Assembly: GCA_038239195.1 (NCBI GenBank)
Contig: JBBSEZ010000563.1
Span: 1 to 5,520, forward strand
Source of the DNA: JBBSEZ01 sp038239195
GTDB taxonomy: Bacteria > Planctomycetota > Planctomycetia > Gemmatales > Gemmataceae
DNA: 5,520 nucleotides
Direction: 5' to 3'
The translations under genes and the position numbers were made by a program. Below are positions 1 to 5,520 of the stretch, in pieces. Numbering within the stretch: position 1 is the first letter of the stretch; every line of letters begins with the position of its first letter. A model generated the notes under the pieces. It saw nothing but the letters and a program-made list of their open reading frames with translations, ran no database searches and had not been told where the DNA came from.

Positions 1-41
1 GAAGCGTCGCTAACCCACCCGCGCCGGATCGAGGCACGAGT

Positions 42-1025
42 ATGCGCATTCTGGTCACGGGCGGCGCCGGCTACATCGGCAGTCACGCCTTTCGCCTGTT
101 CCGCGCCAGCGGGCACGAGGTGTGGGCCTACGACAACCTTTCCGCGGGGCATCGCGCCGCCGTCCCCGCGGACAGGCTCCTGATCGGCGATCTCGGCGAG
201 CCGGCCCGGCTCGACCAGGCGCTGGTGGCCCATCGCATCGAGGCCGTGGTTCACTTCGCCGCCTCGGCCCTCGTCGGCGAGTCGGTGCGCCAGCCGGGCC
301 GGTACTACCTCAACAACGTCGTCAACACCATCCACCTCCTCGAGGCCGTCCGCCGCCACAAGATCGCGCGGTTCGTCTTCTCCAGCACCTGCGCCGTCTA
401 CGGCACGTCGGCGAACGTGCCGATCTCCGAGGACGAGCCTCTGGGGCCCATCAACCCCTACGGGAACACCAAGCTCGCCATCGAGCGCGCCCTGAGCGAT
501 TACGCGGCCGCCCACGACTGGGGCGTGGCGATCCTGCGCTACTTCAACGCCGCGGGGGCCAGCCCGGGAGGCGACATTGGCGAGGACCACGATCCGGAAA
601 GTCATCTGATTCCGCTCGTCGTGCAGACGGCCATGGGACAGCGCCCCGCCCTCGAGGTGTTCGGCACCGACTACCCCACGCCCGACGGGACCTGCGTGCG
701 CGATTACGTCCACGTCGATGACCTTGCGGAGGCGCACCTGTTCGCCCTGGAAGCGCTGGGGCCGGGCAAGCGGCTGTGCTGCAACCTCGGGACCGGCCGC
801 GGCCACAGCGTCCGCGAGGTGGTGCGCGCGGTCGAGGAAGTGACGGGGAAGAAGGTCCCTGTGCGCGAGGGCCCCCGGCGCGCGGGCGATCCGGCGGAAC
901 TCGTGGCGAACGCTGCCCACGCCGGGCGGGAGCTGGGCTGGCGGGCGCGCTACACCGACCTGCGCCAGATCGTCGAGACGGCCTGGGGCTGGCACCGCGC
1001 CCATCCCCGGGGCTATGAGGACTGA
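42..1025 (+). CDS. galE: UDP-glucose 4-epimerase, GalE-like (extended SDR)
   Basis: Predicted cytoplasmic enzyme of 327 aa that interconverts UDP-glucose and UDP-galactose (Leloir pathway, or supply of sugars for surface polysaccharides) using tightly bound NAD. Seen in the sequence: the N-terminal Rossmann motif TGGAGYIG at residues 6-13, Asp31-Asn32 (YDN) for the NAD ribose, the FAAS..VGESV segment at about 72-82, the SST..VYG strand with Thr116, the catalytic pair Tyr140-x3-Lys144 (NPYGNTK), RYFNAAG, and the CVRDYVHVDDLAEAH block. The length is normal for the family. The ATG at 42 is supported by GAGG at 31-34, seven bases upstream, and by alignment with known GalE N-termini. Leu287 (GDPAEL) occupies the position of E. 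coli Tyr299, so the sugar pocket may be roomier and UDP-GlcNAc is a possible second substrate. Only 32 bases separate it from the kinase gene, so co-transcription is likely. Epimerase family is certain; exact substrate is inferred. Confidence 0.93.
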   Translation: MRILVTGGAGYIGSHAFRLFRASGHEVWAYDNLSAGHRAAVPADRLLIGDLGEPARLDQALVAHRIEAVVHFAASALVGESVRQPGRYYLNNVVNTIHLLEAVRRHKIARFVFSSTCAVYGTSANVPISEDEPLGPINPYGNTKLAIERALSDYAAAHDWGVAILRYFNAAGASPGGDIGEDHDPESHLIPLVVQTAMGQRPALEVFGTDYPTPDGTCVRDYVHVDDLAEAHLFALEALGPGKRLCCNLGTGRGHSVREVVRAVEEVTGKKVPVREGPRRAGDPAELVANAAHAGRELGWRARYTDLRQIVETAWGWHRAHPRGYED

Positions 1026-1057
1026 CGCCCGGGGTTCGGCCGGTCCGCGAGGGCCCC

Positions 1058-2065
1058 ATGCTCGAATTGACCGCCGACAACGCCGTGGTGTACCTGCGCC
1101 GGCAAGGCTGGCTCGGGCCGGGGGAGGCGCGCGTCGAGGCGCTGAGCGGGGGCGTGTCCAACGCCGTGCTACGCGTCGAGCAGGGCGATCGGCTGTTCGT
1201 GGTCAAGCAGTCGCGACCGCAACTTCGCACCCACGACGACTGGTTCAGCGACGTGGCGCGGGTCTACCGGGAGCAGGAGGTCATGGAGGCCCTCTGTCCC
1301 CTTCTGCCGCCGGGGACGGTGCCTGAGGTGCTGTTCGCTGACCGGGCGAACTACGTCTTCGGCATGAGCCACGCCCCGCGCGAGGCGCGCGTGTGGAAGG
1401 AACAACTACTGGCCGGGGAGGTCGATCTGTCTCTGGGTGAGTTGGCTGGCGGGGTGCTGGGGCTCATGCACGAGCGGACGGCGCGCGACCCGGCGCTGGT
1501 CGAGGCCTTTGCGGACCGCGCCGTCTTCGTCCAGTTGCGCGTCGATCCGTTCTACCGGCGGGTCCAGCAGAGGCTGCCCGACGTGGCCCCTACGATCGCG
1601 CCCCTGATCGAGGCGATGCGCACGCGGCGCGAGGCGCTGTGCCACGGCGACTACAGCCCCAAGAACATGCTGACGCACGCGGGCGGCTTCACGCTGGTCG
1701 ATTACGAGACGGCCCATTTCGGCGACCCGACGATGGACCTCGGCTTCTTCCTGAGCCACCTGCTGCTCAAGGCGTGCAGGCGCTCCGGCGAGCGAGAGCG
1801 CTACTTCGCCCTCACGCGATGCTTTTGGAAAGGCTACTCCGTCCAGGTGACGTTTCGAGAGGTGGCGGAGCTGCAAAGGCGCGGGATCGCCCACCTGGGC
1901 GCCTGTCTGCTGGCGCGCATCGACGGGACGAGCCCGGTCGATTACCTCCCCGAGGCACCGAAGCGCGAGGCCGTGCGGCGGCTGGGGCGAGCGCTGTTGC
2001 TGGAAGCGCCGCCCCACTGGGGCGAGGTGTTGGCGCGGGCGGAGGCGGAGTTTTCGGCGAACTGA
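1058..2065 (+). CDS. APH-family phosphotransferase, substrate unknown
   Basis: Protein-kinase-like small-molecule kinase of 335 aa, the aminoglycoside phosphotransferase / choline kinase / methylthioribose kinase superfamily. Seen: a glycine-rich nucleotide loop LSGGVSN (29-35), the VVK strand with the probable ATP-contacting Lys50, a linker rich in Trp, Arg and Glu, the catalytic loop HGDYSPKN (His196, Asp198, Asn203), and the metal-binding segment VDYETAHFGDP..D with Asp215, Glu217, Asp223 and Asp227. All core residues are present, so it should be active. The N-lobe (LSGGVSN, VVKQSRPQLR) recalls 5-methylthioribose kinase, but no other methionine-salvage gene is visible, so I do not name it mtnK. 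No signal peptide or membrane segment is seen. The start at 1058 has GAGGG at 1049-1053, a short 4-base spacing. The TGA (2063-2065) overlaps an ATG at 2065 in frame with the downstream enolase-like gene, which suggests translational coupling. A resistance role is not indicated; phosphorylation of a sugar or hydroxy acid is equally possible. Confidence 0.86.
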   Translation: MLELTADNAVVYLRRQGWLGPGEARVEALSGGVSNAVLRVEQGDRLFVVKQSRPQLRTHDDWFSDVARVYREQEVMEALCPLLPPGTVPEVLFADRANYVFGMSHAPREARVWKEQLLAGEVDLSLGELAGGVLGLMHERTARDPALVEAFADRAVFVQLRVDPFYRRVQQRLPDVAPTIAPLIEAMRTRREALCHGDYSPKNMLTHAGGFTLVDYETAHFGDPTMDLGFFLSHLLLKACRRSGERERYFALTRCFWKGYSVQVTFREVAELQRRGIAHLGACLLARIDGTSPVDYLPEAPKREAVRRLGRALLLEAPPHWGEVLARAEAEFSAN

Positions 2066-2085
2066 TGCACGAGGGAACGGACGAC

Positions 2086-3369
2086 ATGCCCGCCATCGCA
2101 CGCGTTCATGCCCGCGAGGTGCTCGACAGCCGCGGCCACCCGACCGTCGAGGCCGAGGTGTGGTGCGAGGGCGGGGCGTGGGGGCGGGCCATCGTCCCTT
2201 CCGGCGCCAGCACCGGCAAGCACGAGGCGGTCGAACTGCGCGACGGAGCTTCGCGCTACAGCGGGCGCGGCGTGCGCAAGGCGGTCGCCCACGTGCGCGA
2301 CGTCCTCGGCCCGCGCTTGCGGGGGAGAGAGGTTTTGGACCAGCCCGGCATCGACCGGCTGCTATGCGAGCTCGACGGCACGCCCAACAAGGCGCGACTG
2401 GGCGCCAACGCCCTGCTGGGCGCCTCGCTGGCCTGCGCCCACGCGGGGGCCGTGGCGAGCGGGCTGCCGCTGTGGCGCTACCTCGACAAGGACGGGCACG
2501 CCCGGCTGCCGTTGCCGATGGTGAACCTCATCAGCGGCGGGCTGCATGCTGGCGGCAACCTCGACTTTCAGGACTTCCTGTTCCTGCCCGTCGGCGCCAC
2601 CTCCTACTCCGAAGCCCTGGAGTGGACGGTGGCCGTTTACCGCACGCTGGGGGAGGTGCTGCGCCGGCACGGGCACGAGAGCGCCCTGGTCGGCGACGAA
2701 GGCGGTTATGGGCCCCGCTTGTCCAGCAATCGGGAGGCCCTCGACCTGCTGGTGGAGGCGTTTGCGCTGGCCGGGTTGGCGCCGGGGGAACAGGCAGGCA
2801 TCGCCCTGGACGTTGCCGCGACGCACTTCCTGCGCGACGGGCGCTACGTGCTGCGCGCCGAGGGGGGCTGGCTGAGCGCGGGCGAGATGGTCGAGCGGCT
2901 GGCGCGCTGGGTGGAGGGCTATCCGATCTTCAGCATCGAGGACGGGCTGGCGGAGGACGACTGGGACGGGTGGCGCGAGCTGACGAAGGCGCTGGGCGGG
3001 CGCGTGCAACTGGTCGGCGACGACCTTTTCGCGACGAATACGGAGCGGTTGCGGCGCGGGATCGCCGAGGGGGTGGCGAACGCGGTGCTGGTGAAAGTCA
3101 ATCAGATCGGTACGCTGACGGAGGCGCTGGAGGTGGTGCGCCTGGCGCGGGCAAGCGGGTATCGGGCGGTGATCTCGGCGCGGAGTGGGGAGACGGAGGA
3201 CTGCACGCTGGCGGACCTGGCGGTGGCGACAGGGGCGGGACAGATCAAGGTGGGATCGGTGGTGCGCAGCGAGCGGCTTGCGAAGTACAATCAACTCCTG
3301 CGGATCGAGGAGGAGATGGGGCCGGCGGGCCAGTTCGCGAAGTGGCAGGTGCCGGCGAGGATCGCATAA
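2086..3369 (+). CDS. eno: Enolase-family protein with two altered active-site residues
   Basis: Enolase superfamily protein of 427 aa, the usual enolase length, clearly related to phosphopyruvate hydratase (2-phosphoglycerate to phosphoenolpyruvate). Start: the ATG at 2086 gives MPAIARVHAREVLDSRG, matching enolase N-termini, with GAGGG ten bases upstream. An in-frame ATG at 2065, overlapping the kinase stop, would add seven residues. Seen: mobile loop PSGASTGKHE, His154 (GGLHAGG), VGDEGGY carrying the catalytic Glu, metal ligands in IALD, SIEDG and VGDD, catalytic lysines in LVKVNQIG and GQIKVGS, and the C-terminal AKYNQLLRIEEE. Odd: the conserved QEF glutamate (yeast Glu168) is Asp163, and the SHRSGE histidine (yeast His373) is Ala365. 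The protein may therefore be a slow enolase, a paralogue for another phosphorylated hydroxy acid, or a member of a divergent enolase clade. Coupling to an APH-type kinase rather than glycolytic genes favours a special role. Fold is certain; reaction is inferred. The symbol eno reflects homology only. Confidence 0.9.
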   Translation: MPAIARVHAREVLDSRGHPTVEAEVWCEGGAWGRAIVPSGASTGKHEAVELRDGASRYSGRGVRKAVAHVRDVLGPRLRGREVLDQPGIDRLLCELDGTPNKARLGANALLGASLACAHAGAVASGLPLWRYLDKDGHARLPLPMVNLISGGLHAGGNLDFQDFLFLPVGATSYSEALEWTVAVYRTLGEVLRRHGHESALVGDEGGYGPRLSSNREALDLLVEAFALAGLAPGEQAGIALDVAATHFLRDGRYVLRAEGGWLSAGEMVERLARWVEGYPIFSIEDGLAEDDWDGWRELTKALGGRVQLVGDDLFATNTERLRRGIAEGVANAVLVKVNQIGTLTEALEVVRLARASGYRAVISARSGETEDCTLADLAVATGAGQIKVGSVVRSERLAKYNQLLRIEEEMGPAGQFAKWQVPARIA

Positions 3370-3382
3370 CGAGGGCTTTGTC

Positions 3383-4300
3383 ATGCTCCACGCTCTGCGT
3401 CTGCCTTTGCTCGGGCTGGTCCTGATCGTCGGCGCGAGGCTCGCGCTCCGCGCCGCCGCCCCGCCTGCCCCGTCGATCGAGCACCTCGTCCGGCAACTGA
3501 GCAGCGACGAGTTCGCGGAGCGCGAGGCGGCCGAGGAGGCGTTGAACCGCGTCGGCGAGCCCGCGCTGCCTGCGCTGCGCCGGGCCACGGCCAGTATCGA
3601 CGTGGAAGTGCGGACGCGGGCGGCCAGGGTCGTCCGGACCATCCAGGGGCGGCTGGACCGGAAGGACGTGCGAAGCGAGCCGCCGCCGCGCGGCGCCGTG
3701 GTCCTGTTCGACGGCAAGGGCCTGGACGGCTGGATGCGCCGGGACGGCAGCCGGGCGGCCTGGAAGCTGTTGCCGGGAGGGGCGATGGAGGTCGGCGGGG
3801 GCGACGTCCTGACCCGGCGCACCTTCGCCGGGCGCTTCCGGCTGCACGTGGAGTTCTGGGTGCCACACCTGCCGCGGGCGATAGGGCAGGGCCGGGGCAA
3901 CAGCGGCGTGTTCCTCCAGGGCCGTTACGAGGTGCAGGTACTCGACAGCTACGGGCTGCCCGCCAACAAGCAATCCTGCGCATCGGTCTACTTTTTGGTT
4001 GCCCCGCTTACCAACGCCTGCAAGGCGCCCGAGACCTGGCAGAGCTTCGACGCGGACTTCACCGCCCCCAAGTTCCGGGATGGCCGCAAGGTGGAGGACG
4101 CCCGCCTCACGTTGTTGCACAATGCCGTCAAGGCCCACGACGACGTCGCCCTGACGAGGCCCACCCCGGCGGCCCTGCCGGGCGATGCCTCCGCGCCGGG
4201 CCCGATCCTGCTCCAGGCCCACGGGAGCCCCGTCCGGTTCCGCAACGTGTGGCTGCTGCCCTTGCCCGAACGGCCGGCCCGGCGAGCAGGGGGCAAGTAG
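3383..4300 (+). CDS. Secreted DUF1080 (3-keto-disaccharide hydrolase family) protein with HEAT-like N-terminal segment
   Basis: Predicted exported protein of 305 aa. Residues 1-26 look like a signal peptide: Arg6, a Leu/Val/Ile core at 7-18, and an AAAP stretch as possible cleavage area, although Arg19 and Arg23 make it slightly unusual. Residues 31-90 (SSDEFAEREAAEEAL, then GEPALPALRRA, then EVRTRAARVV) resemble one or two HEAT-like helical repeats often placed in front of other domains in planctomycete proteins. From about residue 104 a DUF1080 (PF06439) concanavalin-like beta-sandwich begins with VVLFDGKGLDGW. It continues with GNSGVFLQGRYEVQVLDS (from 172), a QSFDADFTAPKF strand and the terminal QAHGSPVRFRNVWLLPL. 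Members are annotated as 3-keto-disaccharide hydrolases or carbohydrate-binding proteins; substrate and catalysis cannot be judged here. The ATG at 3383 has GAGGG at 3371-3375, seven bases upstream, and lies 13 bases after the enolase stop. It may be the last gene of the cluster, but its function looks unrelated. Confidence 0.88.
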   Translation: MLHALRLPLLGLVLIVGARLALRAAAPPAPSIEHLVRQLSSDEFAEREAAEEALNRVGEPALPALRRATASIDVEVRTRAARVVRTIQGRLDRKDVRSEPPPRGAVVLFDGKGLDGWMRRDGSRAAWKLLPGGAMEVGGGDVLTRRTFAGRFRLHVEFWVPHLPRAIGQGRGNSGVFLQGRYEVQVLDSYGLPANKQSCASVYFLVAPLTNACKAPETWQSFDADFTAPKFRDGRKVEDARLTLLHNAVKAHDDVALTRPTPAALPGDASAPGPILLQAHGSPVRFRNVWLLPLPERPARRAGGK

Positions 4301-4326
4301 GGCGCGGCAAGCACAAGCCTCCTTGT

Positions 4327-4381
4327 AGGACGGCTCTCCCGAGCCGTCCATGCCCGGAGGACGGCTCGGGAGGGCCGTCCT
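4327..4381. repeat. Nested palindrome (REP/MITE-like or terminator-like)
   Basis: Two 23-bp arms, 4327-4349 and 4359-4381, are reverse complements with one mismatch and are separated by the 9-base spacer atgcccgga. Each arm is itself a hairpin: ggacggctc, loop tccc, gagccgtcc in the left arm (4328-4349), and the same form with one G-T pair in the right arm. The element can therefore fold as one long stem or as two short ones. It lies 26 bases past the DUF1080 stop, where a terminator would be expected, but no T-run follows on either side. The symmetric design fits a dispersed repetitive extragenic palindrome better than a classic intrinsic terminator. It could still stop transcription or protect the 3' end of the upstream mRNA. 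The structure is directly visible; its class is inferred. Confidence 0.85.
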
Positions 4382-4410
4382 CCAGGAAGCCAAGTCCTGT
4401 CCCTCGCCGG

Positions 4411-4911
4411 ACGCAGGTGCTGAGCCTGCCCTACTCCGGGAAAGACCTCTCGATGGTGGTGCTGCTCCCCCGGAACATCACGCGCTTCGCCGATCTCGAA
4501 AAGTCGCTGACAGCGAGCAAGGTGGAAGGCTGGGTCAAGAAGTTGCACGTGCAGGACATAGGCCTGACCCTACCCCGGTTCAAGATGGAGAAAGGGCTAC
4601 AGTTGTCGTCGGAGCTGCGGGCGCTGGGCATGGCCGACGCCTTTGACCCGGCCGCGGCCGATTTCTCGGGCATGACGGGCGAGAGAGAGCTGTTCCTCGG
4701 GAACGTCTTCCACAAGGCGTTCGTCGAGGTGAACGAGGAGGGCACGGAAGCGGCGGGGGCCACGGTCGTGGAAGTGATGAAGAGCTCGGACGGCCCCGTG
4801 GTCCGTCCTCCGCCGGCATTTCGCGCGAACCATCCGTTCGTGTTCCTGGTGCGCGACAACCGGAACGGCGCCGTCCTCTTCCTGGGGCGCGTGGTTGATC
4901 CGCGCAAGTGA
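4411..4911 (+). pseudogene. 5'-truncated serpin (C-terminal part only)
   Basis: This open frame encodes about 165 residues matching the C-terminal 40% of a serpin, the serine/cysteine protease inhibitor family. Seen in order: QVLSLPYSGKDLSMVVLLP (from 4414), LTLPRFKMEKGLQLSSELRALGM, ADFSGM, VFHKAFVEVNEEGTEAAGAT, and the final PFVFLVRDNRNGAVLFLGRVVDP. The hinge EEGTEAAGAT, with small residues at P12-P9, is the type found in inhibitory serpins. The loop that follows is about six residues longer than in alpha-1-antitrypsin; Lys-Ser in VMKSSDG is a possible but uncertain P1-P1' bond. Bacterial serpins usually have about 380-420 residues, so the N-terminal helices and most of sheet A are missing. 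Homology begins about 30 bases after the palindrome. The frame stays open upstream into the DUF1080 gene, but the only upstream ATG (4249) lies inside that gene. Internal starts (GTG 4417, ATG 4453) lack a good ribosome site. No stop or frameshift interrupts the serpin part, so the truncation looks recent. Confidence 0.8.
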
Positions 4912-5092
4912 GGGGCGCGCGTGTCTCCGTTCACCACCCATGCCCTCGCCCACGCCCTTCTCGCCGACCTCCGCGCCGGGCCCTTTCCCACGCTGCTGTC
5001 GACCTGGGCCCGTTCCTCGAGGAGGGCACCCTGTTCCCTGGTTTCCACGCGCGACCGATCAGGGCCCCCGCGACGGCGGAGGCGAGTGGCTG
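4912..5092. other. Spacer without a recognisable gene
   Basis: The bases between the serpin relic and the small downstream ORF contain overlapping short frames but none that I recognise. A GTG at 4921 has AGGGG five bases upstream and starts VSPFTTHALAHALLADLRAG. Its product soon becomes Arg/Pro-rich low complexity, typical of a wrong frame in GC-rich DNA. Another frame ends at 5093 with a TGATG overlap onto the next ATG. The region may be decayed remains of further coding DNA. No promoter, RNA gene or repeat was seen. Confidence 0.45.
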
Positions 5093-5407
5093 ATGGCGAG
5101 CTCCCTTGCCGGCCTGATCCGGGAGGTGCGCCCGGGGCCCTCCCAGCAGGAGGATGACGGCAAATTCGTCGCCATCGAGGTCGGGACCGGCGACTACGAA
5201 ATGGACGAGGACGACGATGCGGCCGTCGCGCGCTCTGGCGGGCCTGTGTCTGTTCGGGTTTGCCGCGATCTTCATTCGCGACGGCCAACAAGGCCAGCAG
5301 AAGACCTTTCCCGTTCAATTCGTGTTGATCTTCGGACCGGGAAAGGGGTTGGGATGAAAGGCCGCGTGGGCCGCGAAGGTGTCAGCGGTCCGAAAGTTTG
5401 GCCGTGA
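5093..5407 (+). CDS. Small antitoxin-like protein, probably decayed or cut by a mobile element
   Basis: Reading frame of 104 codons. The first part, especially DDGKFVAIEVGTGDYEMDEDD (split here as DDGKFVAIEV then GTGDYEMDEDD, about residues 21-41), resembles short proteins I remember from cyanobacteria and planctomycetes. They carry a GKhVAIDhETGxYEhDEDD core and are often annotated as hypothetical or antitoxin-like. In those proteins a segment such as RLLARRPDAQ..VRVGY follows; here it may be shortened to RSGGPVSVRVCRDLHSR, which hints at an internal deletion. The rest (from about residue 65) is Arg-rich and unrecognised. The frame ends inside the first 16-bp repeat of the putative element end, so its last nine or so residues probably derive from the element. 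The ATG at 5093 has GGAGG at 5078-5082, ten bases upstream. Family assignment is from memory of the motif only, and toxin-antitoxin function is not shown. It may be a pseudogene. Confidence 0.4.
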   Translation: MASSLAGLIREVRPGPSQQEDDGKFVAIEVGTGDYEMDEDDDAAVARSGGPVSVRVCRDLHSRRPTRPAEDLSRSIRVDLRTGKGVGMKGRVGREGVSGPKVWP

Positions 5408-5431
5408 CACCCGGCCCGAAAGTTTGGCCGT
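5390..5431 (+). repeat. Two exact 16-bp direct repeats, 26-bp period
   Basis: The word ccgaaagtttggccgt occurs at 5390-5405 and again at 5416-5431. With the preceding gg and one variable base, the similarity covers 19 positions. The 26-bp spacing is about two and a half helical turns. Such repeats may bind a transposase at an element end or a regulator in front of the gene at 5502. The repeats are directly visible; their role is inferred. Confidence 0.9.
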
Positions 5432-5501
5432 TTGGCGCTGTTCTGCTACCTTGGTGGCGATGTCCTGACCGAGTCGTTGGTCGCAACAACACGAGGAAGC
5501 C

Positions 5502-5520
5502 ATGCCTCACGCTCTGGGCC
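5502..5520 (+). CDS. 5' end of a gene leaving the window (possible transposase)
   Basis: An ATG at 5502 is preceded by GAGGAAG (5493-5499) at a suitable distance and opens a frame (MPHALG) that continues past the window edge. Six codons do not allow family assignment. Its position about 70 bases after the paired direct repeats would suit the first transposase gene of an IS21-like element, but this is inference from context only. Confidence 0.35.

Larger units (their letters stand above)
5380..5520 (+). mobile_element. Putative left end of an insertion sequence (IS21-like), truncated by the window
   Basis: At 5380 the sequence begins TGTCAGCGG. It then carries two exact 16-bp copies of ccgaaagtttggccgt, at 5390-5405 and 5416-5431, so the period is 26 bp. 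About 70 bases of non-coding leader follow, then a gene start at 5502. A 5'-TGT end with multiple spaced direct repeats before the first ORF is the organisation of IS21-family elements, whose transposase genes istA and istB come next. The base composition is less GC-rich than the genes upstream, which fits foreign DNA. The right end, target duplication and transposase are outside the window, so the family is an inference. A regulatory site with tandem operator-like repeats upstream of an unrelated gene is the alternative. Confidence 0.42.

Noticed and set aside
1..13. Possible end of an upstream gene (…KRR then TAA at 11-13)
   Set aside because: Only three codons are visible before the stop, so a coding frame cannot be supported, although an upstream operon partner 28 bases before galE is plausible.
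544..1230. Long minus-strand frame opposite galE and the kinase start
   Set aside because: The product is Arg/Pro/Ser-rich low complexity with no motif, and it covers the ends of two well-supported + strand genes. It is a GC-rich shadow frame.
1639..2085. N-terminal extension of the enolase frame into the kinase gene
   Set aside because: The added residues are Arg/Ala-rich and lie out of frame within the conserved kinase C-lobe, whereas the enolase family N-terminus begins at 2086.
2362..3900. 512-codon minus-strand frame opposite the enolase and DUF1080 genes
   Set aside because: It spans two confident genes and has no domain signature. Long antisense frames are expected where third positions are nearly all G or C.
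4327..4381. CRISPR repeat or tRNA-like structure
   Set aside because: There is only one palindromic unit with no spacer series, and it lacks tRNA features such as a T-loop or CCA end.
4249..4410. Start of the serpin frame at ATG 4249
   Set aside because: It lies inside the DUF1080 gene, and the frame crosses the palindrome. The residues before 4411 show no serpin similarity.
4921..5157. GTG-started 78-codon frame with a reasonable ribosome site
   Set aside because: After about 30 residues it becomes Arg/Pro low complexity and it overlaps the motif-bearing frame at 5093. No family is recognised.
5315..5503. Minus-strand 62-codon frame across the twin repeats
   Set aside because: It spans the non-coding repeat region and has no recognisable motif; open by chance.

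Overview
The window is a GC-rich bacterial segment in which every convincing gene lies on the + strand. The best taxonomic guess is a planctomycete, probably Gemmata-like. This rests on a secreted DUF1080 protein with a short HEAT-like segment in front, very GC-rich third codon positions, a bacterial serpin relic and a dense palindromic repeat. No marker gene settles it.

Bases 42-3369 hold three tightly packed genes that look like one transcription unit. They are a UDP-glucose 4-epimerase (galE-like), a phosphotransferase of the APH / methylthioribose-kinase-like fold, and an enolase-family protein. The kinase stop and a possible upstream enolase ATG overlap as TGATG, and the better-supported enolase start lies 20 bases past the kinase stop. 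The enolase keeps its metal ligands and both catalytic lysines. Two otherwise conserved active-site positions differ: the Glu of the QEF motif is Asp163, and the His of the SHRSGE motif is Ala365. This suggests a paralogue with altered chemistry, or a divergent enolase clade, paired with a kinase of unknown substrate.

Bases 3383-4300 follow after 13 bases and encode a secreted protein with a HEAT-like stretch and a DUF1080 (3-keto-disaccharide hydrolase) domain. A nested palindrome at 4327-4381 comes next, either a REP/MITE-like repeat or a terminator-like structure.

From the palindrome onward the DNA looks like a graveyard of accessory genes. The C-terminal part of an inhibitory-type serpin (4411-4911) has an intact frame but no N-terminal half and no credible start. 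About 180 bases follow without a recognisable gene. A small reading frame at 5093-5407 then carries a motif I associate with small antitoxin-like proteins, and it runs into what looks like the left end of a transposable element. That end has two exact 16-bp direct repeats 26 bp apart after a TGTCAG terminus. A new gene appears to start at 5502 and leaves the window.

The strongest leads are the kinase-enolase pair with its altered active site, and the serpin relic that begins beside the nested palindrome. I found no CRISPR array, tRNA or rRNA, and no convincing promoter.
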